From Lepus europaeus (taxonomy: Eukaryota; Chordata; Mammalia; Lagomorpha; Leporidae): a DNA stretch of 64,000 nucleotides. The notes beneath the pieces are model-generated. The model was given only the letters and a program-made list of their open reading frames with translations, was not told the DNA's origin and ran no database searches. The position numbers were made by a program, and so were the translations under genes. The stretch is from assembly GCF_033115175.1 (NCBI RefSeq), contig NC_084832.1, positions 16,915,342 to 16,979,341 on the forward strand, read 5' to 3'. Positions 1-8,656 of this stretch are shown in pieces. How positions within the stretch are numbered: the first letter of the stretch is position 1; each line of letters begins with the position of its first letter.

Positions 1-214
1 TCCAAAGCTAGGAGCCAGGTGCTTCCTCCTGGTCTCTCATGCGGGTGCAGGGGCCAAGCACTTGGGCCATCCTCCACTGCCTTCCTGGGCCACAGCAGAG
101 AGCTGGCCTGGAAGAGGAGCAACCAGGACAGAATCTGGCGCCCCAACTGGGACTAGAACCCGGGGTGCCAGTGCCACAGGTGGAGGATTAGCCAAGTGAG
201 CCACGGCACCAGCC
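1..214 (-). mobile_element. CSINE, cut by window start
   Basis: Reverse complement of the rabbit C repeat, ending in the inverted A-box (gagccacggcaccagcc). The CT-rich tail lies outside the window. Confidence 0.9.
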
Positions 215-337
215 AGGATAATTTCTAATGACTGAAAGTGAATGGGGCTGTGGCAGCAAAATTGCACCTAAGTTACAGAAAACTCATCTGGTTATGGTCC
301 TTCATCAGGTGTGACTGTTGGATTTCTCTTTGATCAT

Positions 338-612
338 ATTTTTAAATTATTTATTTGAAAGACAATGATAGAGAATATTCATCCCCTGGTTCACTCCCCA
401 AATGCCTGTAACAGCCAGGGTTGGGTGAGGCCAAAGTTGCCACAAACTCCGTCTTCGGTCCAAGTACCTAGGGCATCTTTCAATGCCTTCTCAGGTTTAT
501 CAGCAGGGAGCTGGATCAGAAGCAAAGCAGCCAGGATTTGAACCAGCACTCTGATATGGAATGCCAGCATTGCAAGTGTGGCTTACCCATGGGTACCACA
601 GTGCTGGCCCTG
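338..612 (-). mobile_element. Older CSINE-type repeat
   Basis: Starts with the inverted tail (atttatttgaaag) and ends at a diverged head (ccacagtgctggccc). More diverged than the young copies. Confidence 0.8.
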
Positions 613-1108
613 CCCTTTGACCATTTGAGCTGCCTAATATTCCATCAGCAACACTACCCTTTAACATAATCAGCTTTTGTTGTTGACAAGCAAAGAAATT
701 TGACCTAATATGGAAATTGACACTGAGAATGGCATCCTTAGAAAATTTATGGGGTGTTTGGAATTGGTTATTGGGCTAATGTGAGGCTTCCAACAGCATT
801 CTGACTGGAATCGTTCATCCACTGAGTTTGGGGCTCTGGGAACCAAGCAGTTGACACTGAGCAATTTTTAAAAGAATGAAGAAGGCTGGACAACTAGGCA
901 CGGTGATCATGTTTGTAGAACAAAATCAAATCTCAAAAATTTACTTTTGTGATATTCTAGTTCTTTCTGTAAATTTGGTGAAAAGAACATCAGTTCCTAT
1001 TTAAAACTTTAAGCCTGAGGACACACATAAACCAAACCTAGAAACTGATTTTGTAAGTTGAGTTCATAATCTTTCTAAGTCTATCCTAAGAAAGTTGGAG
1101 AACTAATT

Positions 1109-1548
1109 AGAAGACAGTGAATCCTCAGCTCATGACAAGAGCCTCGGGTGATTACTGACGTCATAAATAAGAGTGTCAGTTGTTAAATCAACAACAGGAG
1201 TCACTGTAGGCTTCCTCCCCATGTAGGATCTCTGTCGTTAATGTGTTGTACTATGTGAATTAACGGTATAACTAGTACTCAAACAGTACTTAATACTTTG
1301 TGTTTCTGTGTGGGTGCAAACTGTTGAAATCTTTACTTAGTATATACTAAGTTGATCTTCTATATATAAAGATAATTGAAAATGAATCTTGATGAAGAAT
1401 GGGATGGGAGAGAGAGTGGGAGATGGGATGGTTGCGGGTGGGAGGGAGGTTATGGGGGGAAAAATCCACTATAATCCAAAAGTTGTACTTTGGAAATTTA
1501 CATTTATTAAATAAAAGTTAAAAAAAAAAAAAGAAGACAGTGAATCCT
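1109..1548 (+). mobile_element. 5'-truncated rabbit L1 with target-site duplication
   Basis: L1 3' UTR (1126-1531) ending in a G-rich stretch, ATTAAATAAAAGTT and an A-run. It is flanked by perfect 17-bp direct repeats agaagacagtgaatcct at 1109-1125 and 1532-1548. About 400 bp, hence strongly 5'-truncated. Confidence 0.92.
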
Positions 1549-1604
1549 GACAAGTGAAAATGGCAACGTCTAAAAGGATTCTGAAGATTGAGTGCAGAGC
1601 TCCT

Positions 1605-1735
1605 TAGAGAGTGTGATCCCCAGATGAAGGACATTAGCATCACCTGGGAACTTGTTAGAAATGCAAAAATATCTGACGTGTCCCAGGCATACTGTATCAG
1701 AGACTATGTTGGGGGCACGGCCGTCTGTTAGTAAA
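1605..1735 (-). mobile_element. MER5A-like hAT fossil
   Basis: Contains the reverse of the MER5A core (catcacctgggaacttgtta). Diverged. Confidence 0.55.
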
Positions 1736-2505
1736 AAGTCTTCTAGTAACTGATGACATTTTATAACTACTAACTTGAGGATCTGAAGTCCTCAGACTAC
1801 CACTCCGCTGCCTTTGCTTGAGGAAGCTTTGCCATTTTTGCATGTAAGAACCATAAATTTCCCCTTCAGGAGCCACCCAAACTGTTGCTCTAGCAACCAG
1901 AGTGCTAATTTAGCATGGTCTTATAAGGCAATACTGAATCTTGGTATAGAAGAGTTAGAAATCTGTAAGTAGTTGTAGGAACTTGCTAATTTGTATCCTC
2001 AAAAAAATTGGGAGAATGTGGGAACGGATTTTGAAGTTGCTAGATCAAGCAACATGTACCATATTTTGGGTCAGGCCAAATGAACAGATTGGGCACTTCC
2101 CACAGAGTAGACATTCATTGTGCTGAAGCCACAGAGAACAATGAGAACCTGCACTGAACTTTTCCTACAACAAATTACATCTCAAATGTCTGAGCTTCCT
2201 TAAGAACTGTAAAGGAAGGAATTCAAAGACTTTAGGAAAAGAGAGTAGAGGACTGAGTAGATTATGCTCATCTATTCCAGGCAACTTTTCATCGCATCTT
2301 TGATAGAAATGTTTATCTTGGTAATAAAAAATATAGATTGATAAGGGGTATCAGTATAGTTTTTGTGTAGGAAATCAAAGCCACTGTAAGTATTAAAGCA
2401 GTTAAGGAGCCTGTACAGAATCAGATGCTTGAGAAATCATTGAAAGGCCACTAGAGAAGCAGGAATGAGGGATGGGGATGGAGTAGCCTTGGAACTATAT
2501 AATCC

Positions 2506-2762
2506 AGGGGCTGGCATGATGGTGTAGTGGGTTAAGCCACACCAGCAGAGCCAGCATCCCATACGGGTGCCAGTTTGAATCCTGGTTACTCCACTTCTGA
2601 TCCAGCTCCCTGCTAACGTACCTAGGAAAGCTGTGGAAGATGGCCTAAGGGCTTGGGCCCCTGCATCCACCTGGGAGAACCAGAAGAAGTGCCTGGCTTT
2701 GGCCTGATACAGTCCCAGCCACTGCAGCCACTGCTCTCTCCGCAGCCATGTGACACCCTTGA
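2506..2762 (+). mobile_element. Older CSINE-type repeat
   Basis: Diverged head (ggggctggcatgatggtgta), SINE body and a truncated 3' end. Confidence 0.8.
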
Positions 2763-2808
2763 AAAATGTGACCAGACATGCTGAATTCAGCTGCTACTTT
2801 TTCTTGTT

Positions 2809-3181
2809 AATACTGGGATCCTCAGGCCGGCGCTGTGGCTCACTTGGCTAATCCTCCACCTGCGGCGCTGGGACCCCAGGTTCTAGTCCTGGTTGGGGCG
2901 CTGGAGTCTGTCCCGGTTGCTCCTCTTCCAGTCCAGCTCTCTGCTGTGGCCCAGGAAGGTGGCAGAGGATGGCCCAGGTGCTTGGGCCCTGCACCCGCAT
3001 GGGAGACTGGGAGACACACCCGGCTCCTGGCTTCGGATCTGCGAAGTGCCGGCCGTAGCGGCCATTAGGGGAGTGAACCAACTGAAGGAAGACCTTTCTC
3101 TCTCTCTCTCTCACTGTCTATAGCTCTACCTGTCAAATAAATAAATAAAATAACAAATAAAAAAAAATACTGGGATCCTCA
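2809..3181 (+). mobile_element. CSINE with 16-bp target duplication
   Basis: Full-length body 2825-3165 with A-box, B-box-like segment, (CT)n and an AATAAA-rich tail. Flanked by perfect aatactgggatcctca at 2809-2824 and 3166-3181. Confidence 0.93.
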
Positions 3182-3365
3182 TGATCCACCATGCCAGTGA
3201 AAGCATCAGGAAATGGCTTCTGCCCCATTCCATCTTTCGAGTCATTAAGAGTAACTTACGGTTGGCAGAAACCAATTTGCTTCCAGAATAGGAGTCTGGA
3301 AGCATGATTTTTAGCTTACTAGCCTATATGGAGTAGGAAGGCCCATTAAAAAAGAAAGAGCGCTG

Positions 3366-3647
3366 GGACCAGCGCCGTGGCTCACTTGGTTAATCTTTGC
3401 CTGCAGTGCCAGCATCCCATATGGGCACCGGGTTCTAGTCCCGGTTCTCCTCTTCCAGTCCAGCTCTCTGCTGTGGCCTGGGAGGGCAGTAGAGGATGGT
3501 CCAAGTGCTTGGGCCCCTGGCTCCTGGTGCTGGATCAGCGTAGCTCTGGCTGTAGCGGCCATTTGGGGGGTGAACCAATGGAAGGAAGACCTTTCTCTCT
3601 ATCTCTCGCTAACTCGATCTGTCAAAAAAAAAAAAAAAAAAAAAAAG
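3366..3647 (+). mobile_element. CSINE with internal deletions
   Basis: Head (accagcgccgtggctcactt) and A tail are present, but parts of the middle are missing around 3435-3450 and 3515-3525. Short possible duplication aaagagcg at both ends. Confidence 0.85.
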
Positions 3648-4257
3648 AGCGTGAAGGTGAAGTGAAGAAGTAACTCTGCATCCATCTGAGAGGGCAGGCA
3701 GCTTTTTACTAACAGCTCTTTCTGGAGGTGGCATGGTGAGTGCAGGAGCTGCCACTGAAATGGGATGGGAGGAACTCAGGTGCCTGAGCTCCTATGGAAG
3801 CTGTTAACCATTAAAGGCACATCGATCCCCTCGATCCTAATAGGCAGAACCACAGCCACGGCAATTAGATTCCGAATACAGTCTGACTTTCGTGGATAGC
3901 TGATTGTGACAAATGAATTAGGGGCTTCAGAATATGACAGGTCTTCAAACCAGATGTTCTTGTCCACTGCATGACCCTTCCCTCCCTACCCCACCCCAAA
4001 TGCCAGGATTGAGGCACCTTCCTTGAGTGTTAAGTTCGGATGTTGCTGGTTTTTTAACCTATCTTTCATGCCTGAATTAATTCAGTGAAGCAGATTCATG
4101 GTTCTATTGAACTGGAAATTAAGATTGCCACCTGGCCATTTTCTTCATTCAGGCCACCAGGGAACAATCAAAGAAAAGGAGGTTGTGGTATAGGTTGGTC
4201 TGGTGATTTAAAACATGGCTTCAAAATTTTGGATGCTTCCACTCAAAATGCAAACTT

Positions 4258-4500
4258 GGGGCTAGCATTGTAATGCAGCGGTTCAAGCCCAGGGTGCTCT
4301 GCTTCCGATCCTTGGGCCCCTGCACCCACATGGGAGACTGGGAAGAAGCTCTTGGCTCCTGGCTTCGGACAGGTCCAGCTCCAGCCACTGCCGCCATTTG
4401 GAGAGTGAACCCTTTTGGGGTGTGAACCAGCAGAAGGAAGACCTCTCTCTGTCTCTGTCTCTGTAACTCTGCCTTTCAAAATAAATAAATCTTTAAAAAA
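4258..4500 (+). mobile_element. Older CSINE, internally deleted
   Basis: Head (ggggctagcattgtaatgca) joins early to the middle segment. Tail tttcaaaataaataaatctt. Confidence 0.8.
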
Positions 4501-4648
4501 AAACTAAAAAATAAAAAAACCACAATGTCCACCAGATGTCTGACCCTGATTATCTTTAAAATAATAATAATAATAAAGAGAGAAAACAGGTTGTGGGAGA
4601 CAATGTCAAAGTTTTGGGAGTGTCTCCCTTCAAAAAAACATTTATTTG

Positions 4649-4968
4649 GGGGCTGGTGCTGTGGCACAACAGGTTAACGCCCTGGCCCATAGTGCCAGCA
4701 TCCCATATGGGTGCTGGTTCAAGACCTTGCTGCTCCACTTCCAATCCAGCTCTCTGCTATGGCCTGGGAAAGCAGTAGAAGATGGCTCAAGTCCTTAGGT
4801 CCCGGCACCCACGTGGGAGACTGGAAAGAAGCTCCTGGCTCCTGGCTTTGGATAGGCGCAGCTCTGGCCATTGAGGCCAATTTGGGAGTGAACCATCGGA
4901 TAGAAGACCCCCCCTCCCCGTGTAACTCTGACTTGCAAATAAATAAATTAATCTTTTAAAAAAATCAT
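4649..4968 (+). mobile_element. Older CSINE-type repeat
   Basis: Head ggggctggtgctgtggcaca, full body, tail aaataaataaattaatcttt. Confidence 0.85.
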
Positions 4969-5272
4969 CTATTTGAGGACTTACTTTAGGCTCAGTGTGC
5001 CAAAATACTTGGGGTTCTCATAATCTGATGGAGGAGAGATATCTCAATAATTTGAAAAGAATGTTTAGTGCAATAATTGGTATAAGAGATTTATGCAAAG
5101 TATTAAGAACAGATATGGCTGCTAGGCTATGTCAAAGTCAATTGTTTAATCATTTATTCTAATTCTACACCTGAGAAAAAAATACACTGACAGTAGGAAA
5201 TGGGGCATACACATAACCCAAAGCTATATTATCAAATAATAATTAAACAACTACCCCCCCACATGTATACAT

Positions 5273-5293
5273 ACACACACACACACACACACA
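5273..5293 (+). repeat. (AC)n microsatellite
   Basis: About ten uninterrupted AC units. Confidence 0.9.
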
Positions 5294-5846
5294 GGGTACA
5301 GATTTACAAACCACTGGCCCTATATATCTCTTGCTGCCTGAAATGTGTACCTAGAAATATCTCAAATAATTTATAGGATTTTTATGGGGATCTTGAGTTC
5401 TTTTTCAGACTCAGATCATTTTGAAACTAGATAAATCTAAAATGTCACACTATCCTAGGCCTTAAGAATTCAAGGAAAACTAATTCAACGAATTGAACAT
5501 AAATTATGTACTGAGCTTTGAAGCCTTGTGCTAAATATGGTACAAGGTTCAGTCAGGGAGAAAGAAGCACAAATGGTATTTTGACAGTCACATGTTGTCT
5601 GGTATAAATCCTGCAGCTGCTATTTTCCAATTTAAGAACTTTTTTTCTCTTTTGCTATAGTAGATACTAGGATTTTGCAAAAGATACACCCAAATTTCCA
5701 AATGTGCATCAATCTCAGGGTTGCTAAATTGGTTACACATACTTTCTGGATTACTCCTTATTTCAAAATACTGAATTTTGAGCCATTGCCAGAACCCACG
5801 TTCTAATTTTAACTTAGAGAAATAGTCACACAGCTCCTGATCCACA

Positions 5847-5848
<2 letters not shown>

Positions 5849-5891
<43 letters not shown>
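5849..5891 (+). repeat. (CT)n microsatellite next to the promoter island
   Basis: 43 nt of pure CT repeat, about 150 bp before the CpG island. The pure length suggests instability. Confidence 0.95.
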
Positions 5892-5892
<1 letters not shown>

Positions 5893-6039
5893 ACGCCCAT
5901 GCCCAATTATCTAGAAGTAGCAATCTACATCTTTAAACCTAAATTGGGCACAACAGAAGGAGGCGCGGAAACCTGCGTGGGTTTAAATCCTAGAGTGCCA
6001 GTCTCATTTTCACATCACGCAAATGCAGGGCTGCCTAAC

Positions 6040-7420
6040 AACAGCTCTGCAAGGGGCCTGCGGCTGCCGACTGCCGCGGTTGGAAGGAATCTCTTCTGGG
6101 AAGAGAATTCCCGCACAGCGCTTGTTGGAAATCAGCTATCTGTCGGCCTGTTCGACCACCGAGTAGGAGCGAAATCTGTTTTTCTCTTTGAAAAGCCTTC
6201 CCGGGGCCAGCAACAGAGCGCGCCCCGGCACCACGTGTCTGCACCAGCGACGGGATTGGCAGAGAGCATTTCAGAGCCGCGGTCTAGACGCGCGCGGGCC
6301 CGCCCAGCTGCCAGAGGAGCCCGGGCTGCGGAGAGAAGAAGCCGAGAAGGATCGCAGAGGGGAGGGGGCGGGAGGGGGGTGGGGGACCTCGAGACGCCTG
6401 CGGCCTGCAGTCGGAGGAGACCAGGAACCGCGCCAGCCGCCCAGTCTCGCCTCGACTTGCCCAGTGGAGACGCGCTGCGTCCTGCTCGCTGGGAAGAAGG
6501 CGCCTGTCCGCCTCTCCGCGCTCTGCCGCTCCTCGGCCTCCGCCGGCCCCGCTTGCGCTAGCAGCGCCCCTGGGATCTGGGTCCCCTGTGTCGCCCCGGT
6601 CCGCTCGCAGCGCCCGGCATCTGCCCTGGAGCGCGCAGCTGGGGTGAGCCGAGGGCAGGGATGCGCCAGGCGTCCGAGGCAGGACCGGCGAAGACGGGCC
6701 CGCCTCCGGCCTCTCCGGGCTGCGAACCGAGCCGCTCCAGATCCCGCTGGCGTGGCCGCTGCAGCCCCCCAGCCCCCGCTTGCCTGCTTAGGAGAGACGC
6801 CGAGGCCCCACCGTTGCCCGCGTCCTAAGGGCCTTTGTCTTTAGCGGGTTCGGCGGGCCCGCAGTGCCGCGCGCCGGGGACCAGAGGCTCCGGCGCACGG
6901 CTGGGGGCCCTGCCGAGATGGGGGGCGGAGGGAAGGCGAAAGCGGGCCCCTTGCTTTCCTCATCCGGCCATCTTGTAACCGAGATCTGACCAAGGGGGCG
7001 AGGGCGGCCAACATGCGCGGTCCCAGGCTTGGGGAGGCTGCGGCGAACCGAGATGAACCCTAGGACCCGCGCGCCTCCTCGCCCCGGCCGCAGTGGGGGC
7101 GCACAGGCAGCCCCCACGTCCACCTCCGAGCACGGGTTAATCCCTCCAACGGACCAGGGGAAGGGAAAATAGGAGGGATGAGGGCCCGGCATTTCCTCCA
7201 GCAAGCGCCGGATTCGTTCGATCGTTCCGTTCGGGAGATTGAACGCCCTCTCCGTGCCCGTCCCGTGCTAGGTGCTGGGGGCTACATCGGTAAGCAGGAG
7301 AGACCCGGCCCTCGTTCCTGCGGATCCTGCAGCCCAGTGGATGGAGCCCAGAGCCTACAGACCTGCCAGGTCGGTATCCTGACGCCTTAAACAGATGGGG
7401 AAGCCGAGGCCCAGGGCTGA
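6040..7420 (+). promoter_or_regulatory. DZIP1: CpG island, probable DZIP1 promoter and noncoding first exon
   Basis: GC content and CpG density rise sharply here, densest about 6230-7120, against an AT-rich flank. There is no obvious TATA box, as expected of a housekeeping or ciliary promoter. A good donor (exon end 6643, GT at 6644-6645, context CTGGG|GTGAGC) could close a noncoding first exon starting upstream of about 6600. This fits a start codon lying about 2 kb further on in a separate exon. The transcription start is inferred, not seen. An L2 and a MIR fossil overlap the island's 3' edge. Confidence 0.7.
7240..7345 (-). mobile_element. L2 fossil inside the CpG island
   Basis: Carries the reversed L2 3'-end pattern (cgtgctaggtgctgggggct, then a drift of the 'agcagggagagacccggccctcg' type). 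CpG-rich version of an ancient LINE2 end. Confidence 0.5.
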
Positions 7421-7475
7421 CCATCTTGTTCTCGGTCAGGCAGCAGGAAAACAGAAGACTGAAACACTGAAACCC
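7391..7475 (-). mobile_element. MIR fossil
   Basis: Contains acagatggggaagccgaggc followed by a ggtcaggcagcaggaaaacag-like end, the reversed MIR core. Diverged. Confidence 0.45.
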
Positions 7476-8518
7476 ACAGCCGATCTACGAGTGTGTATGT
7501 CTCTAGGGCTTTTATGCCAGGCTGCAGTGGGTCGTTAATAGTTGTTTATTTATTTTTTCACAAGGCCCATGAAACAGTTTGGGCGTCATGGGACGTGCAT
7601 GCTTTGTTTCCTGGATGTTTTCCGATGGGTTTATTTCGGGGTCACCGTAATCTGGAAAGTGCTAAACGTATTTGATATTACGACTTGGCTTCCAGTTACT
7701 CTGAACGGCATTTCCCTCTCTTCTGTTCACCTATTTGGCTGTTAGGAAAGAAAACCATTTTCCCGATGGTTGGTCCAAGCAGGGTCTCCCCGGTGGACTG
7801 AGGAATGTCTGGCTTTTCCTCTGCTCACTGAGCTCTGTGGTGACCACGGGCAGCCGCCAGACGACCCCGAGGATGAGAGGCCTCAGGTCTGCAGGTCGCT
7901 GCTAGGACAGCGCTGGCTTCTCTCCGGAAAGCAATGCAGACCCCACGCAAGCTGGGAAGGTAAATACCGCGGCCTCGTGGAACTGGACACGAGGGCGGAT
8001 GGTGAAAAGCCCCCTCCGCCGGTTTTAGAGGACGAAAACTCCTTTGAAAAGCAGCTGAGCAGGAAGACATTTAGGAAGCTTGCCATCCTATATGAGTAAC
8101 TCCCAGTTTACTTTATAATCACAGCTGGATCGCGATGTGGTATTTAAAAACGCACCTTTAATTTTAGGTGTGCAATTTAAAAAAAAGCTGTGACATGTAT
8201 TTATACCCCCGGGGTAATCAACACAACAGTCAAAATGTAGGGCACTTCTAGTATCCCCAAGTTTCCCAGAGCCCTTTTGCAGCCGGCCCCCTTAAATGCA
8301 CACACGGTCTTTCGGATGGATAGATTTGTAGAATGACAGCGGGTGGCACCTAAGAAGGCTGGCGCCCTCTCCGGGAGCACGGGTGTCACCACTCGGTCTG
8401 TTCTGGTCCCGCAGGGCGCCGGGCGCATGCTGAGCGCGCGCAGGTGGACGCGCCCTTCGCTCCAGTCCGGGCTCGGGCGCTCCCATAGTAACGGCCCTGG
8501 ACGCCCAGGCCCTAGGTC

Positions 8519-8537
8519 GCCGCCGCCGCCGCCGCGG
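8519..8537 (+). repeat. (CGC)n run in 5' UTR
   Basis: About six uninterrupted CGC/CCG units just upstream of the start codon, with a GGC-rich run about 35 nt later. The two could pair as a hairpin. Confidence 0.85.
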
Positions 8538-8653
8538 GGGACCCGGCCTTCTCCGGCTCCCGAAGGCCGTGGTGGCGGCGGCGGCCCCGGCCGGGTAGAG
8601 GAGACCGCCCCGCTCCCCCGACGCAGGCACACGCGGCCGACTGGCTTGCGAAC

Positions 8654-8656
8654 ATG
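8654..8656 (+). CDS. DZIP1: DZIP1 coding exon 1 (Met1 only)
   Basis: The initiator Met codon stands alone at the end of its exon. It is spliced over a 99-nt intron to CCC TTC CAG (Pro2-Phe3-Gln4), the start expected for DZIP1. Its Kozak context after splicing is A at -3 and C at +4, so adequate rather than strong. Confidence 0.85.

Larger units (their letters stand above)
1..6039. other. 5' flanking DNA of DZIP1
   Basis: Repeat-rich DNA: CSINEs, one 5'-truncated L1, a MER5-type relic, an (AC)n run near 5273-5293 and a (CT)n run 5849-5891. No coding exon was recognised. Unassigned stretches are 613-1108, 1736-2505, 3648-4257 and 4969-5848. Confidence 0.75.
6644..8414 (+). other. DZIP1: Probable 5' UTR intron
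   Basis: Inferred intron between the CpG-island exon and the start-codon exon. It contains the 3' half of the CpG island, L2 and MIR relics near 7240-7475, and AT-richer DNA at 7480-8340. Other possible donors lie at 7290 (CG|GTAAGC) and 7960 (AAG|GTAAAT), so extra noncoding exons are possible. No protein-coding exon was recognised here. Confidence 0.45.
8415..8656 (+). other. DZIP1: Start-codon exon: 5' UTR plus ATG
   Basis: A pyrimidine-rich acceptor ending GCAG at 8411-8414 opens a GC-rich exon that ends with the ATG at 8654-8656, directly before a consensus donor (ATG|GTAAGA). The UTR part holds a (CGC)n run near 8519-8537, a GGC run near 8573-8583, and an upstream ATG at 8427. The 5' border is inferred; the 3' border follows from the protein, because DZIP1 begins M-P-F-Q while the genomic codon before CCC TTC CAG is CAG. 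Confidence 0.65.

Noticed and set aside
3776-3967. Minus-strand open frame of 63 codons in the 5' flank
   Set aside because: Unique-looking DNA but short, without splice context or a recognised family; chance ORF is the simplest reading.
5899-6844. Two long plus-strand open frames in the CpG island (220 and 218 codons)
   Set aside because: GC-rich composition suppresses stops; the Arg/Ala/Pro-rich product matches no family I recognise and overlaps the likely promoter.
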